NCBI GenBank assembly: GCA_000442125.1
Contig: KE546966.1
Coordinates: 1,661,471-1,725,470 of the forward strand
Direction: 5' to 3'
DNA from: Opeltia flavorubescens
Taxonomy: Eukaryota > Ascomycota > Lecanoromycetes > Teloschistales > Teloschistaceae
Length of the DNA: 64,000 nt
Below the pieces are notes generated by a model. That model worked only from the letters and a program-made list of their open reading frames with translations. It did not search any database and had not been told where the DNA came from. Position 1 is the first letter of the stretch. The number at the start of each line of letters is the position of its first letter. Of the stretch, positions 38,950 to 50,225 are shown in pieces. The position numbers were made by a program, and so were the translations under genes.

Positions 38950-40500
38950 TTTTTTATAATATTATATTAGTAGGATTTAGTTTACCCGGCCTATATTTTA
39001 AGTCTAGATCTAATCTAGCTAGCCGTTTCTACTATCTAGCGTTTTTATAGCTAAACTCCTTTTTTATAAAGAAATTATAAAGATTTATATAATTAATAAT
39101 AATTTCGATTTTATAAAAAGCTTTTTTAATATAATATCGCTACTATTTATAAATATAAATAATAACTAGTATTTTTAAATTTCTGATACTATAGTTACGC
39201 TTAATTATTATTTTTTTTTAAGATTAATAGGCGATAAGGTATTAGCGGATTTATATACTAATATTAAAAGGCTACGAGATAATTACTAAAATAATATACT
39301 CTAAAACGTCTATTTTAATATAAATCTATAGTATATAGTCGAATTATTATAAAATAGGTGCTATTATAAAATATTCCTTTAATATTTTAAATACGCTAGC
39401 TACTTTTTTAATTAGAATAAACTTAATATTAAACTTCCTTTTATTACCGCTTTTTAATAGCGATATTAGTAGTAATACTACCTATAAAAATACTTTAATA
39501 AAGCGTTAGTAAAAGTTTATAAATTTAAAGAAATACTATATATCGCGGTATAATTTTAGAAGAGGCTAATTCTTTATATATTTAATATAGGACTCTTCTA
39601 TTATAATACTATTAGGGTAAATAATAAATTTTATAAATCTAACTTTATATATATTAAATAAATACTTTTTTAATTTAATATATAATTTATATTATAATAG
39701 CCTTATAAAAACCTTTTATATATATATCGGGTACTCGGCTTTATTTTTAGAATAAACTAGTAAATTATTTATATATATTATAATAAAAAGGTCTAGGAAG
39801 TTTTTAAGAACATTATTAATATATGTTTAAAAAGTAACCGAGGTATTTATTAAGTTAAATAGTATAATATAATATTTAAAATAATTATAATAAATATAAA
39901 ATACTATTTTCTATTTATCGTCTTTTTNAATTTTAATATAATAATAAGTATTTTAGATATTTAAACGGGTAAAGATTATTATTTTATATAGCCTATTTAA
40001 AACTTTTAATATTAAGGGAAAGAGATATTAGTTTTTAATAATAACTTAGTTTAGCCTTTAATAGTCGATATAAAAGTAAAGGCTACTATTTTTCTTTTTT
40101 ATAAATATAATTAGAACGCTAGCTCGCGATATTAAATAATAGATAAACCCTTTTACTAGGTTTTTATCGATATAGGTTTATAAAACCTTTAATTCGGTAA
40201 TTAAAAAATTATATAAGGATTTAAATAATAGATTACCTATTATTTTAAAAGCGTAATTACTTATAGAGTATTTAAAGAGTTTATTAACTTTTTAAAAATT
40301 ATAAACCTTATTTAAATTAATATACTTTTTAAGTAAAATCGCCTTTTTAATATTATATAAAGCAATTATATCGTTTTTATTATACCGCTTTATATTAAAA
40401 AAATATAATTATTTAAATCCTTCTACTTTTAATAGATATCCTAATTTTTTAACTAGAATTAGTTTAATATTTATTTCTACTAGAATAGTACTAGAATCGC
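38950..40500 (-). pseudogene. Reverse transcriptase and RNase H region of Gypsy H
   Basis: On the minus strand, the reverse transcriptase catalytic box region lies near 39755-39775, preceded by the T-F and Y-I-N words of the family. The end of RNase H (P-G-K-L-N-P word) is at about 38965-39000. The two are about 0.8 kb apart, as usual for Gypsy pol. It is part of a broken element. Confidence 0.83.
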
Positions 40501-41299
40501 GCTATATCTATTATATACGTATCTAGTTAATATTTAGGTTATATTAATATAACTAAAGGAGGTTAAATATAATATTAAAGGATTTAATATTCGCTTTAAT
40601 ATATTTATTTATTATTATTTTAAATTTTTTTTTCGAATTAATAAGGTCGACTAAAAGTTTATATTTTTAAAAATAAGTTAAACTTATATTATTTAATATT
40701 CTAACCGGCGCTTTAATATCGCGGCTATTATATAATTCTAACTCCTTTATATAGTATTATAATATAAAATTTAGGCTTATATTATAATCGATAAATACGA
40801 CTAATTTAACCTCTTATTTTTCTTTTTAAATAGTTACGTTTATAATTAGATAAGGTATTTATAGCCTTATTTATTAGCGATCTAGTAGTATAAAAGTAAT
40901 ATCTATTAGGTTTTATCTTTTCCTTTTTTATCTTTATAAGGGTAATCGGGTTTTTTATAGCCTTTTTTACTATACCTTTAATAGGTAATTATTATTAGTA
41001 CGTTACTATTTTTACAGAACTTATAATTATTATTTAAACTATATCTTTAAAGACTATACTAGCCTTTATAATTTCTATAACTAGTTATTATTATATTCGC
41101 GCTAATCGCTGGTATAATAGTATTAAATAGACTTTATCCTTTTTAACTACTTTTATAGTTTTTAAAATTTAATATTCTAGTATTTATATTACTATAATTA
41201 ATATACGTTTAATATTATAATTAAACCGATTTAATTTTAATTACTTAATCGATAATCCTTTAATATATTTTTAAAGGGTTAAGTATTTTAAGTATTTCG

Positions 41300-41900
41300 T
41301 CGGCTATACTATTTTAAAAAACGTTTTTTAGGATATTTACTTAAATATAATTTAATAAAAATTTTTTTATATAATTTTTAAGGTCTTTTAAATATTTAAT
41401 AAATAAAAGAATATTTTATCTATTATAATACTTCGTATTAAAATATTACGATATTAATTTAATATTATAAATAGTTTAAAAATTAAATTAATCTAATAGA
41501 AGTTTTAGTTATTCTTTTTAGGTTATTTTAAATTTAGTATTTAAGTTCGCTTTTTTAGTTCGGTTCTATATATTTACTAGACGGCGACCGAGGTAGTTTA
41601 TACTAAATAAAATTTTTAAAGTTTTTATTTTATATATAACTAAATAAGTTTTAAAGATATATTTATATTTATACTTAAATAGCGTATATTTTATATAATT
41701 TTTATTTTTATATTAAATAGGATTAGAGACTTTTAATTTTAATTTTTTATTTATTTTCTGCTTTTTAATACGTTTAAAGTCGTTAATTAAAGTTTCGGAA
41801 GTTTATTATTAATATATAACGGTAGATAGCTTTAAGAATCCTAGTTCCTTTTTAGCTTTTAATATTTCTAACCTTTTTTACTAATAAGCTAGAGCTTGTT
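41300..41900 (-). pseudogene. Gag region of Gypsy H
   Basis: On the minus strand, charged and helical-looking sequence next to the 5' LTR is followed near 41580-41700 by a block with Y-K-N-K-N-Y and L-F-K-Y words. It resembles fungal Gypsy gag proteins. It is a relic with low sequence specificity. Confidence 0.55.
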
Positions 41901-41973
41901 CTACTTTAAGGGCCCGAATTTTTATATTTAAAACGTCGCTAATAAGTTTATCTATATTATTATTTTATANCTC

Positions 41974-42109
41974 TAACTATATAGGCCCCCTTTCCTACTA
42001 GTATAATATAGCGATATAACGTCTTAGCCGAAGCTATACGACGGCTTTACGATATTATAATAAGCTAGACTATTGCTAATAATAATAATAATCGTTATTA
42101 ACTATAATA
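41974..42109 (-). repeat. 5' LTR of Gypsy H
   Basis: It starts TAACTATATAGGCCCCC and ends AACTATAATA, and is the partner of 34809-34922. It carries an extra AATAATAAT microsatellite and keeps CGACGGC where the other copy is more decayed. Confidence 0.87.
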
Positions 42110-42410
42110 ATTAGAATATTATAATTCTAGTTAAGAACCTTTAATTCTATAAGCGTATTTAATATATTAATATTTAATTATATTTTATATATAAATAAAT
42201 AGTAGAATATTAAATAAACTTTTAATATATATTTATAAATAATTAAATTACTAATAATTTTTTTAAAATTCTTTTAAAAAATAGATTTATTTTATTTCGA
42301 CTAGTATTAGATTTAAAGAAATATTTATAATATTAATAATATTAGTACTTTTTTATTAAAAAGTATTAAAATTCTCTAGAACTTACTATTACTACTATCT
42401 ATTATTTCTA

Positions 42411-42462
42411 CCCCCTAATTTCGCCGCCGCACCCCCTATTTCGCCGCTGTATCCCCGGAGCT
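42411..42462. repeat. GC-rich CCCCCTATTTCGCCGCCG-type repeat
   Basis: Two and a part units of about 20 bp (CCCCCTAATTTCGCCGCCG, CCCCCTATTTCGCCGCTG, then CCCC) follow each other. A related word occurs inverted inside element D at about 55738-55783. It is one of the most GC-rich spots in the window. Confidence 0.7.
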
Positions 42463-42868
42463 AGTACTTAAATTTTATATTTACTAGTACCCTAACTAGT
42501 TATTAAACTTTTTATATATTATTTATAATTCACGCCTGAATTTATATATATTTATTTATATATTTATATATATTATATAATATCTATAAAACTTATATAG
42601 CCCTATTTTTATATATTTATTAAATTTATTTTTATTTATAATTTATAGATTTAGTTTTATAGTAAAATTTTTTTTTTTATTATAATATTTTATAAAAATA
42701 ATACATTTTTTAGATTTTTTACATTAAATACGTTTTATAAATTCTTTAACTTAGTTATTTTTAACTTTTATATAAATTTTAAAATATATACAATTCCTTT
42801 AATATTTATTCTTTAGATATTTATTCTAATATTAGTTCCTGGTACTTTAAGCGCCGATTAATACCTAT

Positions 42869-42928
42869 TTTAGGCTTTTTATACCCTGACTCCGGGGGGT
42901 ATATAGTGCCTATAAAAGCCTAAATCTT
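42869..42928. repeat. Imperfect inverted repeat
   Basis: TTTTAGGCTTTTTATA is followed, after about 30 bases containing CCGGGGGG, by TATAAAAGCCTAAA. The arms could form a stem of about 14 bp. The TATAAAAG word also resembles a promoter TATA box, so this might be a relic LTR promoter. Confidence 0.5.
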
Positions 42929-42981
42929 TATTATCTGTACTATAGAAGCTCTACTAGCCTCTTTTATATACTGGTAGAAAT

Positions 42982-43057
42982 CGGGTAAACTTGCAGGTAT
43001 CGGGTAAACTTATATATACCGGGTAAACTTATATATACCGGGTAAATTTATTGGTAC
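42982..43057. repeat. 19-bp tandem repeat, four units
   Basis: Four consecutive units start ATCGGGTAAACTT or ACCGGGTAAACTT and have a period of exactly 19. The two middle units are nearly identical; the outer ones differ in their last six bases. There are no unique spacers, so it is not a CRISPR array. Confidence 0.85.
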
Positions 43058-43121
43058 TAGCTATAATTTACTACTTAATACATTTACATTCCTTATATAC
43101 TGGGTGGTATTTTATATACTC

Positions 43122-43175
43122 GAAGCTGTGGAAGCTATAGAAGCTGCTATAGCGCTTATAGCGCCTATAGGCAGC
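43122..43175. repeat. 9-bp periodic array, six units
   Basis: Three GAAGCTNNN units are followed in the same phase by three ATAGCGCNN-type units. Period 9 is a multiple of three, so the array stays in one frame, but no long frame encloses it. Confidence 0.7.
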
Positions 43176-44297
43176 CGTATTCTAGCTGTATTTTTAAACG
43201 GTATTTGAGTGTTTTTAACTATTATACTACCTGAACTATTATTAAACTATAGAAGCTATTTTATTTATTTTATTACGTAAATTTTGCGTATTAAATAGAA
43301 GTATTAAATTAATAATCAGTTGATATAATTATATTACTTTAAACGGAAGCAAGTAATCGAAAACTATTTGTTTTTTTAAATAATATAAGCAATAGTTATA
43401 TTTTAATAGAATCGATTTTAATAACTTCTACTTCTAAAAATAAAAGGCTAATAATAATAAAACTAGAACTAAATACTTTAATTAATAATTTTAACGTTTT
43501 AAAAAATAACGGTTTTTAGCTTTATATCTAAAAAGATCTAGTTTATTAGATAATTATAATAGTAATTCCGATATATTATAATTTAAAATAGAACTTTTAT
43601 TTTTTATTAATATAAAATAATAATAATAATTTTAATTTTTTAAATTATTATTTTTATAATAATTAAATATTCTATTAAAATTTTATATAATATATAGAAA
43701 ATTATATAAAACTTTAAAACGAAATTTTAAAAATTATTTATTAATATAATTAATTTTAAAATCTATAGCTTTTATAAATTTTATTTAATATAGCCGGATT
43801 AATTTTAGCTAGTAAAGTTTTATATACTAATAAGGCTTTAATATTAAATAGACTTTAATAATAAAGCTACTATTATAAAATAATTATCTAGTTAGATTTC
43901 TCAGGTATAAAATCGAGCTAATTAATATAGTTTTAATAGCTGAAAATTTTAAATTTACTATATTTAACGAGTATTTACTATTATTTTAGCTTTTTTTCAA
44001 TAAAATAATCTATTATTTTAATAGTATTATATATAAATTCTTTACTATTACTTTATATTTATAGAATATACTATAAAAATAAGTTAGTTTTTTATATATT
44101 ATAATATCGAGTAGGTTTTTTTTTACGGCTTTCTAGCTGGATATTACTACTCTAAAAATATTATATAATAGCTTATAGAAGTAATAATAAGTGGTTTTAA
44201 TTTAAAATATACTAGATAAAAATTTTATTAACCGAAATTATAACCTATTAAAATATAATAATTGTTTATATTTTTTAAAAAAGTAAATGGTCAAAAG

Positions 44298-44762
44298 TAG
44301 ACTGGTCAGTCGACCGGATTTTGTAGATAAAATTAGGAACCGGAACCGACTCGAGTCGGGTTATAAATTTTTATAACCCGACCTGGGCGGTTTTAGGTCG
44401 AATTCGGGTACCCGGGTTCGACCTAATTTTAGCGTAGATTACTAAATATAGTAGGATTTTATAAAAACGGCGCTAATTTAAAAATAAAAATAATAATTAT
44501 ATTAATATTTTAATTTATTAACTAATTATTTATATAATTTAAAGCTAATTTAATATTATAAATTAATTTATAATTATTTTATTTAATTAATTATTAAATT
44601 CTTTAATATTTTAATACTAAAATCGGTCGGGTCGGGTTATAATTAGTCGACCGAATATAATATAAGTTCGACCCGATTTATAATCGGGTCGGGTTTCGGT
44701 CCTAAAAATTAGTACCGACCCGGGTTCGATCCGATCCGACCCGATCCGACCTGACCAATCTA
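44298..44762 (-). mobile_element. hAT-like MITE G2 with 8-bp target duplication
   Basis: This is a 465-bp inverted relative of G1. The ends are TAGACTGGTCAG and, reversed, TAGATTGGTCAG. Flanking 8-mers are GTCAAAAG (44290-44297) and GTTAAAAG (44763-44770). They differ by one CpA-to-TpA transition, which is what RIP would do to one half of a target duplication. The arms carry GGGTCGG/CCGACC words and a perfect hairpin (CGGGTTATAAA - TT - TTTATAACCCG) at 44357-44380. It is non-coding and retains more CpA/TpG than its flanks. Confidence 0.9.
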
Positions 44763-44770
44763 GTTAAAAG

Positions 44771-47700
44771 GTATTTATTTTCGTCTAAAATAGTATAATT
44801 ATATAAACTAACTAGTATTTGAATAAACTATTCTAGTAGTACTAGCGTAAATTTATTTAGAACTAGTTAAACTATTTAAAAATATACTAATTATCAATTA
44901 CCAATATATAATAATAATATCTTTTATATAATTTTAATAAAATAAAAATAAAAATAATAATAAATATATAGAACCATTTTATTAGGTTAAATACTAGTTA
45001 TAAGATTTTGTATAAATAATAGCGAGATATTTAATTAATTTAATATTATAAATAGTAGTAAATAAAGTTATATAATTTTATTAATATATTATATATATAA
45101 AAGCTTTTTATTCGACAATTATAAATATATATATATAACTAAAATAGCTTATTTTATTATATACTAGCTAAAATACTTTTTTTATATTTCTAAATATTAT
45201 TAAATTTTTTTTATTATTATAAAAATAAATTAATATATTAGAAATATAATATAATAGTATAATAATATTATTATCTAGTTCTATATTAGTTTTAATAAAT
45301 TTTTTAATTTTAATCTAATAATTTTTGATATAGATTAATTAATTAATTATTAGTAGAATTTAAATAATATTTTTACTAGAATTATTAAAAAATAATATAT
45401 TTTTAAAATATTTATATTTAAATTTTTTTATTTCGAGACGGTATTTATAATAAATAAACTTTAATAATATATTTAAAATAATATTTATAGTTTTAAATAA
45501 TATATAAATATTAAATATATTGTATTTTAAAATTTTTAAAAATTTATATTAAATAAAAATTAAATTTTTTTATAGATATTATATTTAAATTAATCTAGCG
45601 TAAAATATTAATTATATTTATATAATCTATATCAATAATTATTATAGATTTTATTATTTCTATTATATAACGGTTTTTTGAAATTATTTAAATAATATTT
45701 ATAACCTTTAATTTTATAAAATAATAATTTATTTTAATATTTTATAATAAACGGCTCAAAAATAAAATTAATTATTTAAATTTTTATTTAAATCTTTTAT
45801 TTATTCTATAAATAGCTTTATTTAAATTATAATAGATATATTTTATAAAATCGAATTTTTTACTAGTATTTAAGTTTATATATAATACTAAATTTTATTA
45901 AATATAAACAAAAATTAATAATAATAAAAAAAGTAATTATAAATAATAAAATATATTAAATCTTTTATATATAAATATTAATAAGAGATTTTTAATAGTA
46001 ATTTTTTTACAAATACTATTTTTAATAATAATATCGCGGTTTATATAAATTTTTTCTTTTTAAAATAATTTTATTATAGCTATATTATTATTAATATAGT
46101 ATTAAAAGTAGTTTATAAAATTAAAATATTTTTTTAATTAATAAAATATATATTAAAAAAAGCTTTAAAGTTATTTTTAATTTAATTTTTATTATAATAA
46201 ATCTAGAAGTATTAACCTTTTAATCTAATAAATATACAAATATATAATCAATAAATAATCCATTTAATAACAAATAAAAATTTTTAAAGTTAAATATATT
46301 AAAAATCTAGTTAAAATCTTTTATATTTTTTTCTATTAAAAAGGAAAAAACAATATTATTTATAATATAAACTTTATAAAAAAATTTAAAATTTTATTTA
46401 TTATCTATTAAATATAAACTAGTAAATTATAATAATCTATTATTAATTTTTTCAACGTTTTTTACCTTTATTATAAACCTATTATTAAATATTAATAGTA
46501 CTATTCGATATTTTATTTATTATTTATTAAAAAAAATTATAAAATCTATTATAAAGAAGTTTTAATTTTATAAATTTACACTAAAGTTTGCAATTATAAT
46601 AAAATTAAATATAAATTTTATATTATAATTTTATTAAATATCTAAATATAAATAATAATATAGCTTTTAAAATTTTAATCGATATTTTTATATATTATAA
46701 AATAAAAAAATAAAAATGAAATAATAATAATAAATTATTCTATTTAATATTTTTTATATAATTTATTAAAGACTTTATAAATAATTCTTTTATTATAAAT
46801 ATTAACGGGATATATATAAATTTACTCGAGTTTAAAAGATTTACTTTTAATTTTTTATTAATAAAGTATTTATATATTTTAATTTTAATATATTAATTAT
46901 ATTTTTAGTATTCTATTAAAAATATAGATAGTTTTTTATAAAAATAATTAAAATAGCCTATTTAGTTTATATTTCAAAAACTATTATTTTTATTAAATAT
47001 ACAACTTTTATTTATTAATTAATATTAATAAATAATATATTAGCGGGATTTAAAATTATAATAGCTATTATATAAAATTTGAAGCTTTTTAAATATAATT
47101 TAAACTTGTATTTTAATATTTTAATAACTAATTTAAAAATTTTTAAATTAATTTAAAAGTATTTATTAATTTTATATTTTTAAATAATATCCAATAAAGT
47201 CTTTATAATTTATTATATAAAAAATTGCGAGCAATTTTTAATATATATATATTTGAATTTAAAGATTATAATATATATATAGTTAATAAAAATATTTAAA
47301 GTTTTAAATTTATAAATAAAATTATAATATTATAAAAAATTTAATAGATTTTAATATAAACTAACGATTTCAAAATCCTTATAAATATATAATAGTATTA
47401 TAATATATTAAAAATTATAAATAATAGCGTATATTCTAGTAATTTAAATATTAATAATAATTAGTATTATTATATTATTATAAAAGCTAATAATTATTAT
47501 ATTTATAAATAATTATATCTTTATATATTTATATACTATAATATTAATATTAATAAATATAAATATATTTAGATTATATTTTAAATAAAGCTCGCGTATA
47601 ATAATAATAAGTTATATAGCCTTTTTATTAGATATAAAAATTTGAATAATTATAAGTTTAATAGTATTATATTACCTTTCGTTTATATTTTTAATAGTTA

Positions 47701-47869
47701 TAAAAGCTGGTTTTTTTGAAATTATAATATATAGTAGCAATTTTTATAAAAGTTTTCGATTAATTAAATTTATTATCTAGTTTATATATTAATAAAAGCT
47801 ATATTTTTTTATATTCGATTTTATATATTTACTTATAATCTATTCTTTTTATAAAAGAATACGCAAAAA
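44771..47869. other. Unassigned RIP-eroded DNA
   Basis: These 3.1 kb are AT-rich with few GC words (46025-46035, 46800-46830, 47585-47600). I found no frame, no recognisable transposon domain and no match to other parts of the window. Confidence 0.55.
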
Positions 47870-48240
47870 AAGGTCCAGTTTACGTAAAAAATTGATTTCT
47901 ACTCGCTTATCTATTGGCAATAAGCTGCGTTCGATAAGCGAGGAAAATTAAAATCCAATCAGATTTTGCAGTTATAATAATTCAGTTAATTTCNTGTACA
48001 GTAACGGATAAAGTAGTTTAATTTGAAGCGTTCAACGAGCGCATTCTAATATTATAAAAATTTTCAAATTTGAATAAAAATTGGTGGCGTTATAAGCGAT
48101 AGAAGATTTACGCTAGCGATTTTTATTATACGCTTACTAAAAAAGCTTATAGGGCTGAAATAGCTAGTAGGGCTGAAATAGCTGGTAGGGCTGAAATAGC
48201 TAGTAGAGCTAAAAAGCCTAATAAAGCTGAAAAATAATAA
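47870..48240 (-). repeat. Repeat family R1, copy d (divergent)
   Basis: The reverse complement aligns with the core of R1b (AAATCTTCTA, CGCCACCAATTTT, GAACGCTT and following) for about 200 bp. Beyond that its 3' end differs: instead of the TACCAACCGATAA tail it has CTCGCTTATC and GATAAGCGAG as perfect 10-bp hairpin arms (47902-47911 and 47933-47942). Its 5' side (48150-48239) is an 18-bp tandem repeat in place of the GC-richer minisatellite of the other copies. It may be a separate subfamily. One ambiguous base is at 47994. Confidence 0.75.
48150..48239. repeat. 18-bp tandem repeat, about five units
   Basis: Units of the type TAGGGCTGAAATAGCTAG follow each other with a period of 18. The first three are nearly identical and the last two are decayed. 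The array lies at the 5' side of R1d, where the other R1 copies carry a related CTGGCAG minisatellite. Confidence 0.85.
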
Positions 48241-48922
48241 AAATTATTTTTTTAAAAAATAAAAAAATTTTAAAAAAATTATTTAAAGAGGAATAATTAA
48301 TTTATTTAATTTTTTAATTATTAATTATTTTTTTTTATTATTTAGCAGGAACTGCTAAATAAAAAAAAATTATAATTCAATTAAAATATTAAATAAATTA
48401 ATTATTTCGAATTTTATAATTTTTAAAATTTTAATTTTTTAAATTTATAATAGAATTACTATAAAAATCAATATAAATTTCTAATAAATTTTTTTGAAAA
48501 AATTTCGGGCTCTTTTATTATATAATAATATTTTTAAAAGGTAAAATCTACTATTAATATATTTTTTATAGTTAAATTAATTAATTATAAGGCCGATAAT
48601 AATAATTATTTTTTAATCTCTAGTATAATAATTTTCAATTTAATAATTTTTAATATATTTTTATATAGTCTAATTAATTCTAAATAAATTTATATTAATA
48701 CCCGTAAAGTATTGAGTTTAATAGTTAACTTAATTACAATAATTATTATTGAAAATAGTTTTTTATTATAACTAGAACGGAAATACTAATATAAAGCGTT
48801 ATTTAATTTAAAAATTCCATTATATTTATTATATTAGTATATTTTTATTAGTTTAAACGCTGCGCGTTTTATTAAAATAAAATAAAATTCTATTATACCT
48901 TATAGCCATCTAGTATATTTTT
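48241..48922. other. Unassigned AT-rich DNA
   Basis: No gene or repeat was recognised. It includes short T and A runs (48320-48370) with a small inverted repeat around AGCAGGAACTGCT at 48344-48356. Confidence 0.55.
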
Positions 48923-49261
48923 GCAACCGTTGCGCAACGGTTTCAAGCGTTATTACTACAACTAAAATAATTGTAGTTACAGTTATAAAATAGAATAAAG
49001 TCGATATATCGATTTAATTAGTATATATAAGGCTAGATATTAATATTATATAGGGTATTTTATTAGTTAGTATACTTAATAAGCTTATTATAAGCCCCTA
49101 GAGCTATTTAAAAAATTAAAACTCGAGTTTTTTAAGCATTCGAATTGAGAACCTATAGATTTTTTAGTTTTTTTAATTATATTATACCTAATTACGCTAT
49201 TTAACTATAATAAAAAAACAGGTTTTTTATTTTATAAATAGTATTATTATTTCTACTTAGG

Positions 49262-49284
49262 AAAAAAAAAAAAAAAAAAAAAAC
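49262..49284. repeat. Poly-A run of 23 bases
   Basis: An uninterrupted A23 follows TTAGG. It is inside the inverted-repeat element and could be a simple homopolymer or the tail of an old retrotransposed sequence. Confidence 0.8.
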
Positions 49285-49394
49285 TATTATAACTGCTACT
49301 ATAAAACTGTTATTATAATTATTATCTAAAAAATTTAACTACAACTGCAACTACTACTATAGTACAACTATAGCGTAATAATTACGTTACTTGA

Positions 49395-49449
49395 AACCGT
49401 AACACAACCGTAACGCAATTGTAACGCAACTGTATTATAACGGTAGTAT
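49395..49449. repeat. 11-bp tandem repeat, five units
   Basis: Units AACCGTAACAC, AACCGTAACGC, AATTGTAACGC, AACTGTATTAT and AACGGTAGTAT follow each other exactly every 11 bp. Decay increases to the right. The unit resembles the word in the palindrome at the left end of the same element. Confidence 0.8.
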
Positions 49450-50054
49450 AACTTATATATAGACCTATAAAGTATTATTATATTAATTAAAATCTTTAAT
49501 AATAATATATAAAATTCTATAAAACTTTTTATATATTATATATTTAGTTTTAGTAAAATCCGTTAATTAATAGAAATTGTTTTTATAATTTTAATACTAT
49601 TTTATTTTATTATCTAGAGTTTATTTACCGTAACTTTTTTATTAAAAATAGGTTTATAAATAATTAAGCTAGCGATTTTTATATAGATTTCGGTTATTAT
49701 TATATAATTAATAGCTATAATCTTATTAATTTTTGGTTTATTTTATTATAATAGAATAATAATTTTAAATAAAAACTACTAACGATTTTATTAAATAGTA
49801 CGCTAGTTATTTTTTATACTAGGTTTACTTTTAATTAATAAAGTTTATAAAATTATAATAAATTTCTAATATTAATATATAATAGAAAATATATTCAACC
49901 AGTTTTTTTATATATAGTTTAAATATATAGATAAATATTTAAATATATAAAGGAAATTATTCTATAATAGTTAATATACTACTATTTATTTATATTATTT
50001 ACTTTTATTCTTCTATAAAAGATTTGATTTTAGCGTCTCGCGGTTTTTACTACC
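49450..50054. other. Unassigned AT-rich DNA
   Basis: About 600 bp lie between the inverted-repeat element and a relic LTR of the D family. I see no gene and no repeat in it. Confidence 0.5.
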
Positions 50055-50225
50055 GCTATTATTATTCTATTATCAAAAACGTAAGCCTCGATGTAACTAT
50101 CGGATTAAATCTAGAGTATTTTAGTATTTTTATAGATTTTAAAGCGATTTTATAAGGATTTAATAATTAATCTATTATCTATTACTAGATTTTATATATT
50201 ATATATTTATTTATTATAAATAATA
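50055..50225 (-). repeat. Relic LTR of the D family
   Basis: The reverse complement aligns with the 172-bp LTRs of element D. On the plus strand the matching words are AAAACGTAAGCCTCGATG and ACTATCGGATTAAATCTAG, followed by TTTTAGTATTTTTATA. No internal D sequence was recognised on either side, so it is probably a solo LTR. Its ends are not sharply defined. Confidence 0.7.

Larger units (their letters stand above)
34809..42109 (-). mobile_element. Gypsy LTR retrotransposon fossil H
   Basis: This Ty3/Gypsy element of about 7.3 kb reads on the minus strand and is bounded by homologous LTRs (34809-34922 and 41974-42109). From right to left the parts are gag (about 41300-41900), reverse transcriptase (catalytic box region near 39755-39775), RNase H (ending near 38960-39000) and integrase (about 37350-38500). 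The order RT-RNase H-integrase is that of Gypsy. A C-run on the plus strand at 34926-34936 is the polypurine tract of the minus strand, next to the 3' LTR. About 2.4 kb separates integrase from the 3' LTR, which is long. It is broken throughout. No matching target duplication was found. It differs from the A/B/C family in its LTRs. Confidence 0.9.
42110..44297. other. Partly GC-retaining region between Gypsy H and G2
   Basis: No gene was found in these 2.2 kb. The first 300 bp and the last kilobase (43300-44297) are AT-rich and eroded. Between 42400 and 43280 the DNA keeps more CpA/TpG and holds a GC-rich motif (42411-42462), an inverted repeat (about 42869-42928), a 19-bp tandem repeat (42982-43057) and a 9-bp repeat array (43122-43175). 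This middle part may be a separate, younger or unique segment. Confidence 0.55.
48923..49449. mobile_element. Probable MITE-like element with inverted GGTTTCAAG ends
   Basis: The left end holds an 18-bp perfect palindrome AACCGTTGCGCAACGGTT (48925-48942) followed by TCAAGCGTTATTACTACAAC. The right end, reversed, reads GGTTTCAAGTAACG and TAGTAGTTGCAGTTGTAG, so the two ends form an imperfect inverted repeat. The right end is an 11-bp tandem array (49395-49449). CpA and TpG survive at both ends. A 23-base A run lies inside at 49262-49284. No target duplication was found and no coding capacity is seen. Confidence 0.6.

Noticed and set aside
34809-42109. A 5-bp target duplication for Gypsy H
   Set aside because: The flanks at the two LTR borders (TTTCC and ATTAG) do not match under any one-base shift I tried.
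42982-43057. CRISPR-like array
   Set aside because: The units are contiguous 19-bp repeats without unique spacers; the context is a fungal transposon block.
48150-48239. CRISPR-like or telomeric array
   Set aside because: An 18-bp direct repeat without spacers and without a telomere motif; it is part of R1d.
49262-49284. Poly-A tail of a LINE or processed gene copy
   Set aside because: No coding or LINE-like sequence precedes it on either strand, and it lies within an inverted-repeat element.
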